Positions 8,486-14,722 are shown, numbered from the stretch's first letter. The stretch is 64,000 nucleotides of DNA from a virus (IMGVR_UViG_3300046167_000659:1-64000); one strand, 5' to 3'. The notes: generated from the sequence alone by a model not told the origin. Numbers and translations: made by a program.

Positions 8486-8760
8486 AGTTTATATTTGTTT
8501 TTTAAGTGTTTAATTTTATTTGCTACGATTCTTGCAGCTTCGTAATTTTCTTCTGTTTCTAGTCTGTCTAATGTTTCTTGAAGACCGTCAATCTCTTCGA
8601 TTATAAGCTCGTCTTGAGTTATAGTGCCGAACTCAATATTGGTATTTTCATCTACCATTGATTGAATATCGGCCTTAAACTCTTCGTCATAAGCTTTTTG
8701 TCTTTCGATTATCTTGTCTACAATAAGATCAGCCAACTTGCTCATTTCTTTATCTGTCAT
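8482..8760 (-). CDS. Acidic coiled-coil hypothetical protein, 92 residues
   Basis: A highly charged, almost wholly helical protein, with heptad-like spacing in the last 45 residues (IDGLQETLDRLETEENYEAA). No catalytic motif is visible. It overlaps the ligase start by four bases and abuts the KTSC gene upstream. Confidence 0.65.
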   Translation of the reverse strand: MTDKEMSKLADLIVDKIIERQKAYDEEFKADIQSMVDENTNIEFGTITQDELIIEEIDGLQETLDRLETEENYEAARIVANKIKHLKNKYKL

Positions 8761-8994
8761 TTACGATACTCTTCTATAGTTATAAGTTGATAGTACGTGC
8801 TTGTTAATAAACTTGCCTTTAGATTGAGATAATCTCAAGCCTTCGAATACAAAGTTTGGAACTTTAGTATAGCTGTAAGAACTACCGTTTGTATACGTCA
8901 AGGTTAGTTTATAGCTATCATACTCATAATCAGCCTTTTGTATAGCGGTTGAGTTGACTTCTACAGTCTGCATTGGTAAAATTAATTTGTTCAT
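8761..8994 (-). CDS. KTSC-domain protein
   Basis: A 77-residue protein matching the KTSC family: YDSYKLTLTYTNGSSYSYTKVP, then a helix and SKGKFINKHVLSTYNYRRV. KTSC proteins are small beta-rich domains common in phages and bacteria, tentatively linked to RNA or DNA interactions; the precise role is not known. The gene follows the tRNA-Gln by about 30 bases and may share promoter copy 1. Confidence 0.8.
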   Translation of the reverse strand: MNKLILPMQTVEVNSTAIQKADYEYDSYKLTLTYTNGSSYSYTKVPNFVFEGLRLSQSKGKFINKHVLSTYNYRRVS

Positions 8995-9024
8995 AAGTTA
9001 TTTAATTTAATTGTTAATAATTGT

Positions 9025-9096
9025 TGTCTCACTAGGGATCGAACCTAGACTCTTTGGTACCAAAAACCAACGTGTTGCCAATTACACCATGAGACA
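9025..9096 (-). tRNA. tRNA-Gln(TTG)
   Basis: A 72-base cloverleaf. The 7-bp acceptor TGTCTCA pairs with TGAGACA, the T-loop is TTCGATC, and the anticodon stem TTGGT/ACCAA closes the loop TTTTGGT, giving anticodon TTG (Gln, CAA). No CCA is encoded. Promoter copy 1 ends 8 bases upstream, so this tRNA is probably its first transcript. Confidence 0.9.
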
Positions 9097-9103
9097 TTTG
9101 TTA

Positions 9104-9144
9104 TTACATATATATTATCCGAAGACAATCGTATTTAGTTTGTA
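9104..9144 (-). promoter_or_regulatory. 41-bp repeated promoter-like motif, copy 1
   Basis: On the minus strand: TACAAA, 3 bases, AATACG, 9 bases, GGATAATA, 4 bases, TGTAA. All nine copies in the window keep exactly these spacings and point leftward. This copy lies immediately upstream of tRNA-Gln. Confidence 0.75.
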
Positions 9145-9145
9145 A

Positions 9146-9409
9146 TTAATCTAGTAAAGCCATGTAAGCTTCAGGGTTATTTTGCCTGAACCATCTAACA
9201 CCTTTTTGGTAGTCATCTATCATCTGATCGTTAACTCTATTAGAGGATCTTTCAAACAACATAGCACAACCCATCAAGAAGTCATACATACTAAGCTCTA
9301 CATTATTTAATTCATATACCTCTCCACTGAAAGGATTTTTAACTGATTCACCTGTCTTATATAAAGATCCGTTGAACCAACTTGGTAATTTTTGTTTTGT
9401 TTCTGTCAT
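9146..9409 (-). CDS. Conserved-looking hypothetical protein, 87 residues
   Basis: It contains PSWFNGSLYKTGESVKNPFSG, ELSMYDFLMGCAML and a C-terminal WFRQNNPEAYMALLD. I recognise this pattern from small proteins of marine phages, but no function is known to me. The stop lies just upstream of promoter copy 1. Confidence 0.7.
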   Translation of the reverse strand: MTETKQKLPSWFNGSLYKTGESVKNPFSGEVYELNNVELSMYDFLMGCAMLFERSSNRVNDQMIDDYQKGVRWFRQNNPEAYMALLD

Positions 9410-9414
9410 TTTAT

Positions 9415-9565
9415 TTAATTATTATTTATATAGTATTCGCAACCGTTATTTTCTATAGGTGTAGGCACGAAGTATGATTGGTATTCACTTGGCTTTAGCT
9501 GTGAAACGATAGCAAGTATGCTTCGCCTCACAACCGTCTCCATTGCACATTGATATATCTGGCAT
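9415..9565 (-). CDS. Small Cys-rich phage protein, frameshifted
   Basis: The ATG at 9563-9565 opens MPDISMCNGDGCEAKHTCYR. The frame then breaks in a T run on the + strand (9494-9496), and after dropping one base continues KPSEYQSYFVPTPIENNGCE to a stop at 9415, about 50 residues. Four Cys in the first half and one near the end suggest metal binding. Similar MPDI...CYR proteins with a PSEYQSYF element occur in marine phages. Function unknown. Confidence 0.65.
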
Positions 9566-9567
9566 GG

Positions 9568-10080
9568 TTAACTTAATATATTATTTACTTCGTTTATTAA
9601 TTCTGCTGTTGTTTTAGGTGTAGGTTCATCATACACATAGCCTTCGTCTTTTAGCTCGTCTATAACTTCTTCTTCGAATCTTTCAGCTAGATACTCGAAC
9701 AACTGCACGATAGCGTCGTCAATGAATTGCTGGTGAAGATCATCTACATATATAATGTCAGGGAAATCTTCAGAACCGTTAGAATATCTAATATGTTCTT
9801 CAAGGGCATCGCCTAGATCGCTGTCATAATAGTATACGTTTTCGTTTATATTAATAGAATTCTGGTCATACGTAGCTATAAACACTGAATAGCCATCGGC
9901 TGTTGACTCTTCGTATATATAGAAGTCTGCGTTGCTAGTCCATTGATCGGTGAATTCTACACCAAAATGTTTTAATACTGATTCTTTAGCTAGATCTTCG
10001 TCATTAATCTGCTTTTCACCGAAGCCTTTAGCTTCTAGTCTTTCGTTAATTAGTTCGTCTGTGATTAGTTTTTTACTCAT
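9568..10080 (-). CDS. Acidic hypothetical protein, 170 residues
   Basis: Very acidic, with YYYDSDLGDALEEHIRY and a C-terminal segment rich in Glu and Asp (ERFEEEVIDELKDEG). No domain is recognised. The extreme charge could mean a DNA mimic or a protein-binding inhibitor, but nothing in the sequence proves this. Confidence 0.65.
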   Translation of the reverse strand: MSKKLITDELINERLEAKGFGEKQINDEDLAKESVLKHFGVEFTDQWTSNADFYIYEESTADGYSVFIATYDQNSININENVYYYDSDLGDALEEHIRYSNGSEDFPDIIYVDDLHQQFIDDAIVQLFEYLAERFEEEVIDELKDEGYVYDEPTPKTTAELINEVNNILS

Positions 10081-10104
10081 ATTATTGTTTTTCTATTAAT
10101 TCTG

Positions 10105-10305
10105 TTATGTAATTCCATACTTGTAGTTCTTTTTATAACCTTCTAGTACTTGTTCAAACTCCTCATATGTAACACCTCCGATGTTACCTGTTCTCAAGTC
10201 TTCCTTGTAAGTTTCAACATCTAAGGTTAGTATTGTAACTTTTGCAAAAGCTTTATTGCTTGCTCTATTCTTAATATCTGCAAGCGTCCATTCGCACATA
10301 GCCAT
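10105..10305 (-). CDS. Hypothetical protein, 66 residues
   Basis: Begins MAMCEWTLADIKNRASNKAF and ends with a helical EEFEQVLEGYKKNYKYG. Unrecognised. It sits 24 bases from the following acidic gene within the same leftward run. Confidence 0.55.
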   Translation of the reverse strand: MAMCEWTLADIKNRASNKAFAKVTILTLDVETYKEDLRTGNIGGVTYEEFEQVLEGYKKNYKYGIT

Positions 10306-10338
10306 TATGCTACGTTGTTTTCAAGTTCGAATACGTCT

Positions 10339-10554
10339 TCACCATAACGCCAGTTCGAATGATTCTCTGTCAAGGTATTCCATGTCAGAGAACACAAAGA
10401 TGTTTAACACTTGACGAACAGTTAAGTCGTCGTAGTAAAATAATTGAGTAAGCAAGAACTCAATATCGTTAGTCATATCAGGATATCTAACCTTGTTGTC
10501 TTCCAAGCCTTTTTTAAACTCGGGCTTTAGCCGAGATAATAAATTTGATCTCAT
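10339..10554 (-). CDS. Hypothetical protein, 71 residues
   Basis: Begins MRSNLLSRLKPEFKKGLEDN; the rest is hydrophobic and acidic (IEFLLTQLFYYDDLTVRQVL) and probably helical. No known domain. It starts 4 bases after the stop of a 48-codon gene. Confidence 0.6.
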   Translation of the reverse strand: MRSNLLSRLKPEFKKGLEDNKVRYPDMTNDIEFLLTQLFYYDDLTVRQVLNIFVFSDMEYLDRESFELALW

Positions 10555-10558
10555 ATGT

Positions 10559-10705
10559 TTATTCTTCTATATATTTTGCAATTTCTTTACATGTTTCTAA
10601 AATGTCTTCGAAGTATAGATTATCACGTAGATCATCTAAGCCGTCTTCGTCTGAGTACATAATAGTACTTAGTAAGCTGTCTAACTCTTGATAAAGGTAT
10701 TTCAT
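10559..10705 (-). CDS. Acidic micro-protein, 48 residues
   Basis: ATG at 10703-10705. The product begins MKYLYQELDSLLSTIMYSDE and is acidic throughout. Its start lies 3 bases after the stop of a 46-codon gene, consistent with one transcript from promoter copy 2. Unknown function. Confidence 0.6.
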   Translation of the reverse strand: MKYLYQELDSLLSTIMYSDEDGLDDLRDNLYFEDILETCKEIAKYIEE

Positions 10706-10707
10706 AT

Positions 10708-10848
10708 TTAGTAAGTTTTAAATTTTTTAGCAATTTGGTAGACATCATCTACATCTTGTTCGTCGTAATTTTCATGGTTTTGTGACCAGTCTCGTAAGAC
10801 ATAGTATACAAAAGCGCAGTCTTGTTCTGTTAATCCTTTAATTTTCAT
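10708..10848 (-). CDS. Micro-protein, 46 residues
   Basis: ATG at 10846-10848, about 20 bases downstream of promoter copy 2, making it the probable first gene of that transcript. It begins MKIKGLTEQDCAFVYYVLRD and ends in a basic KKFKTY. Unrecognised. Confidence 0.6.
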   Translation of the reverse strand: MKIKGLTEQDCAFVYYVLRDWSQNHENYDEQDVDDVYQIAKKFKTY

Positions 10849-10867
10849 AGTTATAATTTTTTATTTG

Positions 10868-10908
10868 TTACATTAATATTATCCATTAGTCGTCGTATTT
10901 TGTTTGTA
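10868..10908 (-). promoter_or_regulatory. 41-bp repeated promoter-like motif, copy 2
   Basis: Same elements and spacing as copy 1. It overlaps the last seven or so codons and the stop of the upstream 47-codon gene, so this gene's C-terminus and the promoter are constrained together. Confidence 0.75.
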
Positions 10909-11029
10909 CATCTCGCTTGTTGTTCTTATGTTGTCTGTTACTTTTACAATAAGGACAGCTTCCGTTGTTTCTGCAAGTTTTATCAAACCTTTTTGAACCA
11001 GTGTAGGGCTTTTTTTTAGTCCTGCTCAT
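10886..11029 (-). CDS. Small basic zinc-ribbon-like protein, 47 residues
   Basis: Begins MSRTKKKPYTGSKRFDKTCR, then NNGSCPYCKSNRQHKN: a lone Cys, then CPYC, with several His, as in a small metal-binding knuckle. Similar MSRTKKKPYTGSKRFD proteins occur in other phages. It may bind nucleic acid; that is inference from charge and Cys spacing. Confidence 0.7.
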   Translation of the reverse strand: MSRTKKKPYTGSKRFDKTCRNNGSCPYCKSNRQHKNNKRDVQTKYDD

Positions 11030-11033
11030 CTAA

Positions 11034-11306
11034 TTAATTAAGATCTGCTAGTTTATACTCGCCTGATTCTATTTTAACTCTAGTGTCTGCAATACCTTCA
11101 CCTAAAAACTCGTTACGATATTTACTAGTTGTACGTGAGTAGTCCCAATAGTAATCATCTAACGTTATTTTACCATTATTGTCACGTAAAGCAATAACAC
11201 TGTCATAACTTTGAAAATAAGTTCCGTAGTTCGTATATATAACGAACTGATTAGCTACAGGTCTTCCTGAGCGGTTGCTTGTCATTTGTCTAACTTTTGC
11301 TGTCAT
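11034..11306 (-). CDS. Conserved-looking hypothetical protein, 90 residues
   Basis: I use the ATG at 11304-11306 (MTAKVRQMTSNRSGRPVANQ). A longer frame from 11363 would read through the tRNA-like RNA at 11322-11399. The protein has FVIYTNYGTYFQSYDSVIAL and ends FLGEGIADTRVKIESGEYKL, a pattern I have seen in marine phage proteins of unknown function. Confidence 0.7.
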   Translation of the reverse strand: MTAKVRQMTSNRSGRPVANQFVIYTNYGTYFQSYDSVIALRDNNGKITLDDYYWDYSRTTSKYRNEFLGEGIADTRVKIESGEYKLADLN

Positions 11307-11321
11307 ATTTAATTGTTTTAG

Positions 11322-11399
11322 TGGAGGTGGAGAGATTCGAACTCTCTTCCGCAATAGTTCCATATAGGCTTTCTATCACGTCAATACCAGGTCACCCCC
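11322..11399 (-). ncRNA. tmRNA-like tRNA domain without a tag-coding region (putative)
   Basis: A 78-base RNA. The acceptor GGGGGTG pairs fully with CACCTCC, including a G3-U70 wobble and A73, the alanine identity set used by tmRNA. The T-arm is perfect (GAGAG, loop TTCGAAT, CTCTC). The 5' end, GGGGGTGA then CCTGGTATTGACGTGAT, resembles the 5' end of E. coli tmRNA (GGGGCUGA, CUGGAUUCGACGGGAU). No normal D or anticodon arm forms. Instead GTGATAG pairs with CTATTGC (two wobbles) like helix P2, closing a 15-base loop where the mRNA-like domain would be. It could instead be a tRNA damaged by indels. Confidence 0.45.
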
Positions 11400-11402
11400 G
11401 TG

Positions 11403-11478
11403 TGTGCAGTCATTTCCTAAGCGCGGTGCACCACTGTCGTTAGACCGGTGCGCGTCTTTGTTATTTATTCGCTGCACA
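11403..11478. other. Structured hairpin between tRNA-like RNAs
   Basis: Terminal inverted repeat TGTGCAG / CTGCACA, 76 bases end to end, enclosing a GC-rich inner stem (GCACC with GGTGC, flanked by GCGC on both sides). It links the two tRNA-like RNAs and could be a processing element or part of a larger folded RNA. Confidence 0.4.
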
Positions 11479-11482
11479 TTTG

Positions 11483-11570
11483 TAACTAGTGGGGGAATCG
11501 AACCCTCATACTCGTCAGTAGTAATGAACTCTGGTTAATTTAATAACTCCTGTTGCATCCACACCTAGTT
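11483..11570 (-). ncRNA. tRNA-like RNA, 88 bases, aberrant
   Basis: The 3' acceptor strand ACTAGTT pairs with AACTAG at the 5' end, with a spare G that breaks the last pair, and the T-loop is TTCGATT in a slightly mismatched T-stem. The D and anticodon arms are not canonical. A CAGAG stem can pair with CT-A-CTG around the loop TTCATTA (anticodon CAT) only with a bulged A. It may be a tRNA damaged by consensus errors, a decayed gene, or the 3' part of a larger RNA: a second 5' candidate near 11729 (GTAACTA...GTGG) also pairs with this end. Confidence 0.35.
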
Positions 11571-11721
11571 GCCGCTAGAGTCGGCCTCTGAGAGCAAACG
11601 CAGAATTTATTCGTCGCGATTGCCCTGATTAAACCTCTCATCTAGCTATTTACTACCTTAGAGGATCTTCGTTAGCTTAACAATTTAAAATACCATTGCC
11701 GTACTAATCCCTCCACAGTAG
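11571..11721 (-). other. Non-coding stretch upstream of tRNA-like RNA
   Basis: About 150 bases without a credible gene between the 62-residue protein and the tRNA-like RNA. On the minus strand it contains GGATTAGTACGG, which faintly resembles a tmRNA D-loop, and several short GC-rich stems. I see no promoter motif of the repeated type here. Confidence 0.4.
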
Positions 11722-11910
11722 TTACTTACGCCGCCAAGCTCTGTGCACTGATGCACTTACTTCTTGGCTGACTATTTGTATTGTATTGCCTGTCTTGTGC
11801 TCGATAATAGGTACATACGAATATGTTTGAGTTGTCGAGTGCTCAACACACGTTTTATAACCTAATTCCAACCTCACAGGGTGTACTTCATTTCCACATT
11901 TACAATACAT
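11722..11910 (-). CDS. Small Cys-containing phage protein, 62 residues
   Basis: Begins MYCKCGNEVHPVRLELGYKT then CVEH, giving CxC and a later Cys/His as in a small zinc knuckle, followed by IIEHKTGNTIQIV, a phrase found in other small phage proteins. The start lies about 20 bases upstream in sequence of promoter copy 3's end, making it the first gene of that transcript. Function unknown. Confidence 0.7.
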   Translation of the reverse strand: MYCKCGNEVHPVRLELGYKTCVEHSTTQTYSYVPIIEHKTGNTIQIVSQEVSASVHRAWRRK

Positions 11911-11929
11911 AGTTTATTATTTTTATTTG

Positions 11930-11970
11930 TTACATATATATTATCCAGAGATAATCGTATTTTGTTTGTA
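11930..11970 (-). promoter_or_regulatory. 41-bp repeated promoter-like motif, copy 3
   Basis: Same strict spacing. It overlaps the last ten codons of the upstream 75-residue gene and drives the Cys-containing gene and the RNA cluster at 11.3-11.7 kb. Confidence 0.75.
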
Positions 11971-12168
11971 ATAATCAATATCTACAAGATCCACTTGTTC
12001 TAGTAATTTAATCACAGTTTGGTAGACAGTGTAATCTCTTAGATTATAAAAGTCATCACCGTTTAAATCATAGTCCGCTATGGACCATTCCACCTGTTCT
12101 TTCAGGGTTTCTAGTATAACATCAGCTTGATACTGAGCTATCTCATCTATTTCGTTCATTTTACTCAT
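11941..12168 (-). CDS. Acidic hypothetical protein, 75 residues
   Basis: Begins MSKMNEIDEIAQYQADVILE and is helical and acidic. The last codons (KQNTIISG) are encoded by promoter copy 3. The start overlaps the upstream stop (ATGA), the end of a run of four coupled genes. Confidence 0.6.
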   Translation of the reverse strand: MSKMNEIDEIAQYQADVILETLKEQVEWSIADYDLNGDDFYNLRDYTVYQTVIKLLEQVDLVDIDYYKQNTIISG

Positions 12169-12452
12169 TTTACATTTTTCTTTACCCAGTTAATAATATA
12201 TTCTAGTCTATCCATTTCGTTTGGAATTAGTATACGCTTGTAATTGTATATAATTGTATCGATGTTACCTCTACCGTGATGATAACCTGTCCAGTATTTG
12301 TTTATAGATTTAGTTTTTTTGTTTATTTGATACAATCTATCAAGGTTAAAGTTGTTAATTCTTATATAACCTGATTGATAAGACTTTATTTCACGCCCAT
12401 CATTTAATAAGAACGTAGATGTTCCGTTTTTGTTTACTTCTATTAGTTTCAT
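12165..12452 (-). CDS. Hypothetical protein, 95 residues
   Basis: Begins MKLIEVNKNGTSTFLLNDGR, beta-rich and basic, ending in a helical LEYIINWVKKNVK. No recognised domain. Both ends overlap neighbours by four bases (ATGA). Confidence 0.6.
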   Translation of the reverse strand: MKLIEVNKNGTSTFLLNDGREIKSYQSGYIRINNFNLDRLYQINKKTKSINKYWTGYHHGRGNIDTIIYNYKRILIPNEMDRLEYIINWVKKNVK

Positions 12453-12670
12453 AGTTTATTTGTTTTATAGTTTACTTTGTAATCATTCCATCGAGCAGTG
12501 TAAGCGAACGACTTGCCTTTAGCGAAAGAGCTTTTTTGCCTTGTAACCACGGCGTTCCACTCTTTATCAGTCAGTCCGCTACACACCTCGTGTTGGTGCT
12601 TGAGTCTATGCCCTCTTGCACGATTTCTTCTCGCGTCTATCATAGTTTGACACGCTTCCTTCATATTCAT
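12449..12670 (-). CDS. Basic hypothetical protein, 73 residues
   Basis: Begins MNMKEACQTMIDARRNRARG and continues RLKHQHEVCSGLTDKEWNAV. Strongly basic, so nucleic-acid binding is possible. Both ends are ATGA-coupled to neighbours. Confidence 0.6.
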   Translation of the reverse strand: MNMKEACQTMIDARRNRARGHRLKHQHEVCSGLTDKEWNAVVTRQKSSFAKGKSFAYTARWNDYKVNYKTNKL

Positions 12671-12864
12671 ATGGCGAAAGGGTTTTCAGTTTTCTCGACA
12701 AAAGTTAGACCTTTGTAGTTGAACCACTCAGTGATACCTTCTTGGTCTTTGTCTTCGTTGTAGATAAACGCGAAGCGTTTTGGTAACTCGCCAACAGGAT
12801 AACCTTTGTAATCTTGGCCATTAAATCTGATGGTTGTTGAGTTGATAAATTTAATTTTTTTCAT
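12667..12864 (-). CDS. Hypothetical protein, 65 residues
   Basis: Begins MKKIKFINSTTIRFNGQDYK, beta-rich. It is the first gene after promoter copy 4 (18 bases away) and the head of a four-gene coupled run down to 11941. Confidence 0.6.
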   Translation of the reverse strand: MKKIKFINSTTIRFNGQDYKGYPVGELPKRFAFIYNEDKDQEGITEWFNYKGLTFVEKTENPFAI

Positions 12865-12881
12865 AGTATATTATTTGTTTG

Positions 12882-12922
12882 TTACAGTATTATTATCCAA
12901 AGATAATCGTATTTTATTTGTA
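12882..12922 (-). promoter_or_regulatory. 41-bp repeated promoter-like motif, copy 4
   Basis: Same strict spacing. It begins exactly one base after the stop codon of the upstream 45-codon gene and drives the four-gene run starting at 12864. Confidence 0.75.
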
Positions 12923-13060
12923 TTATTGATACATCTCTTGTTGCCATAAAGGTATTTCAGAGTTATATCTCATCGCCCATTCACGTTCGATCGCTTCGAT
13001 CTCTGCTAATTTAATCTTATAGTGACTAAATTTACGCTTAGTTCTTTTAGTTTTCTTCAT
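12923..13060 (-). CDS. Basic micro-protein, 45 residues
   Basis: ATG at 13058-13060 overlaps the stop of the nucleotidase gene (ATGA). The product begins MKKTKRTKRKFSHYKIKLAE, with a strongly basic N-terminus and a helical rest. Function unknown. Confidence 0.6.
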   Translation of the reverse strand: MKKTKRTKRKFSHYKIKLAEIEAIEREWAMRYNSEIPLWQQEMYQ

Positions 13061-13467
13061 GGTTTTAAGATATTTAATATTTCTCGCCAGTTAGAGTGTT
13101 TACCTACGCCGAACTGTATTAGTTCGCCATCAAATTCACTTGCGCCGTTTACTGTTCTGTCGTCTATTAAATAGTCGCCACGTAATAGATTCTTGTGATT
13201 AGAAAGTATTAATCGTTTGTAAGCGTTATTACCTAAGTATTTACTCACCCATTGGCGCTTATGCGTCCAAGAAATAGGCATATTCCATGGAGCGGTAGAT
13301 AAGATGTACACATCATACTTATCTGACTCACATAATTTATTAAAGGATTCCACTGCATCTTTCATTGGTGGAAGGTCTTTAAATATACTTTGATACCAAC
13401 CTTTTTTATTAAGTGTAGGTTGTAAATCAACGAGTACACCGTCCATGTCTATATATATTGTTTTCAT
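13057..13467 (-). CDS. HAD-like 5'(3')-deoxyribonucleotidase
   Basis: A 136-residue HAD-superfamily protein. Motif I is IDMDGVLVD (Asp7, Asp9), motif II is the strand ending in STAP, and motif IV is DYLIDDRTVNG. The size and motif wording fit the NT5C family, which removes phosphate from deoxynucleoside monophosphates. It may balance nucleotide pools or remove host-type nucleotides. It lies in the micro-gene field, coupled to a basic 45-residue protein. Confidence 0.82.
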   Translation of the reverse strand: MKTIYIDMDGVLVDLQPTLNKKGWYQSIFKDLPPMKDAVESFNKLCESDKYDVYILSTAPWNMPISWTHKRQWVSKYLGNNAYKRLILSNHKNLLRGDYLIDDRTVNGASEFDGELIQFGVGKHSNWREILNILKP

Positions 13468-13485
13468 ATTAATCCGAGTTTTTTG

Positions 13486-13653
13486 TTAGTATATTGTTTT
13501 ATCATAATGACTCATCCACTCAATATTACTTAAGCTAAAACCTTTAGATATTATAAAATCTATTAAATCTTGATGTCTTTCATATTGGTCTTCTTGTATC
13601 TCATATTGGTGTACATGTCCCATTGAGAAATCTAGTATTGTTATATATTTCAT
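13486..13653 (-). CDS. Micro-protein, 55 residues
   Basis: ATG at 13651-13653, one base after the stop of the next gene upstream. It begins MKYITILDFSMGHVHQYEIQ, a beta strand followed by a helix and ISKGFSLSNIEWM. No family recognised. Confidence 0.6.
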   Translation of the reverse strand: MKYITILDFSMGHVHQYEIQEDQYERHQDLIDFIISKGFSLSNIEWMSHYDKTIY

Positions 13654-13654
13654 A

Positions 13655-13867
13655 TTAATCGCCTTTATAGTTTAATGTTTTATAGAATTCACCTGCCGCT
13701 TTGTTATTTGATTCTTCAAGCGACTTGTAATAGTCTTCGTTTTTTAGTTGGTCATCTCGCCACTGATTTACTTCATCGAGCGTACCGAACTTAGTAGTGT
13801 ATCGTATAGTACATTTGTAAGTTTCACGCTCTGGAAAGTGTGGATTGAAGTGTTTAATTATTCGCAT
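13655..13867 (-). CDS. Hypothetical protein, 70 residues
   Basis: Begins MRIIKHFNPHFPERETYKCT, beta-rich then helical and charged. It starts 11 bases after the stop of a 39-codon gene. Unrecognised. Confidence 0.6.
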   Translation of the reverse strand: MRIIKHFNPHFPERETYKCTIRYTTKFGTLDEVNQWRDDQLKNEDYYKSLEESNNKAAGEFYKTLNYKGD

Positions 13868-13878
13868 AGTTATTTAGT

Positions 13879-13998
13879 TTAGTAGAAGTCGTAGTAGATA
13901 TCGATTACTTTAGATTTTTGTTCGTCAGTTAATTTATCAAAGTCAGTATCGAAAAGATTCCACGAGATTTTTAGTAGAGTATAAGATTTAGTACACAT
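13879..13998 (-). CDS. Micro-protein, 39 residues
   Basis: ATG at 13996-13998, about 20 bases downstream of promoter copy 5, so it is the first gene of that transcript. It begins MCTKSYTLLKISWNLFDTDF and is acidic at its end. Unknown function. Confidence 0.6.
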   Translation of the reverse strand: MCTKSYTLLKISWNLFDTDFDKLTDEQKSKVIDIYYDFY

Positions 13999-14017
13999 AG
14001 TTATTTGTTTTTATTAG

Positions 14018-14058
14018 TTACATTTATATTATCTAAAGATAATCGTATTATATTTGTA
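14018..14058 (-). promoter_or_regulatory. 41-bp repeated promoter-like motif, copy 5
   Basis: Same spacing; the GGATAATA element reads AGATAATA. Its first base is shared with the 3' end of the tRNA-like RNA at 14057-14132. Confidence 0.72.
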
Positions 14059-14132
14059 GACATTGGTGGAATCGAACCACCTCACAAAGTAGAGCTCACG
14101 TAGTCAAAATGCAGAGTGAAACCGTTATGTCT
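14057..14132 (-). ncRNA. tRNA-like RNA abutting promoter copy 5, aberrant
   Basis: Six of seven acceptor pairs form (AGACAT with ATGTCT, then A-A), and the T-arm is perfect (GGTGG, loop TTCGATT, CCACC). The total is 75 bases plus discriminator A, tRNA size, but I cannot fold canonical D and anticodon arms in the middle. It may be a decayed or error-damaged tRNA, or a tRNA-shaped 3' end used for processing. Confidence 0.4.
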
Positions 14133-14188
14133 TTATTTCTATCCAGTTTGATGTCCCACTTCATGGTTCGGATAGTCACCATATTTAT

Positions 14189-14443
14189 TTATTTGTTTAT
14201 AAAGTGTCCGTCAAGTGCGAGTTGACAGTCTTCTAATGTATCTTTTAACGCCTCAGTAGTTACATTACCGTTTAAGTATTGGCGTAGTTCATCTATAGTA
14301 GATAAAACTTCAGTTCTAGTTTTAGAATTTATTTCTTTTGTTACTGTTAAGTTTACTTGTATGGTATGGTTTCCCACAGAAGTATATTCTATTTTATTAT
14401 TGTTTAAATAGTTTAGTAAGTCAGTTCTAGTATCATTGTACAT
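14189..14443 (-). CDS. Hypothetical protein, 84 residues, paralogue of the 15033 gene
   Basis: The segment NSKTRTEVLSTIDELRQYLN closely matches NSKTRIEILSTIDELNQYLN in the 43-residue protein at 15033-15164, so the two are paralogues. This one has an extra beta-rich N-terminal 35 residues. It follows promoter copy 6 by 18 bases. No function known. Confidence 0.65.
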   Translation of the reverse strand: MYNDTRTDLLNYLNNNKIEYTSVGNHTIQVNLTVTKEINSKTRTEVLSTIDELRQYLNGNVTTEALKDTLEDCQLALDGHFINK

Positions 14444-14461
14444 AGTTATATTTTTTATTTG

Positions 14462-14502
14462 TTACATATATATTATCCAATAAGAAACGTATTTAGTTTG
14501 TA
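14462..14502 (-). promoter_or_regulatory. 41-bp repeated promoter-like motif, copy 6
   Basis: Same strict spacing; located 18 bases upstream of the 84-residue gene and 8 bases after a 32-codon gene. Confidence 0.75.
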
Positions 14503-14510
14503 TTTTTAAA

Positions 14511-14609
14511 TTACCACTTAGTTTCATTCGGAGCGAAACCATCTTCAAAGTAATTAGATAGTTTAAAGTTACTGATTCTTAATACAATAGTGTGTATGAA
14601 TTTTCTCAT
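14511..14609 (-). CDS. Micro-protein, 32 residues
   Basis: ATG at 14607-14609. It begins MRKFIHTIVLRISNFKLSNY and ends NETKW. It has the A-rich leader typical of its neighbours, but its size makes the call tentative. Confidence 0.4.
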   Translation of the reverse strand: MRKFIHTIVLRISNFKLSNYFEDGFAPNETKW

Positions 14610-14666
14610 ATTAGTTTTATTTATAGATTTTAAAAGTATATTATTTGTTTAAGTGTAAAAATTAGT

Positions 14667-14691
14667 TAGAGGGTATAATACTACACCTCTA
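14667..14691 (-). terminator. Probable leftward terminator
   Basis: On the minus strand TAGAGG pairs with CCTCTA, with a bulged T and an inner GTA/TAC around a 6-base loop, followed by ACTAATTTTTAC. It lies about 30 bases after the stop of the 75-residue gene. Confidence 0.5.
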
Positions 14692-14722
14692 AGTGTGTGA
14701 CAGTATGTCATGACAAGAAGTA

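Noticed and set aside
11307-11363. N-terminal extension of the gene at 11034
   Set aside because: The extra 19 codons read the T-arm of the tRNA-like RNA (RISPPP...), so the downstream ATG at 11306 is used.
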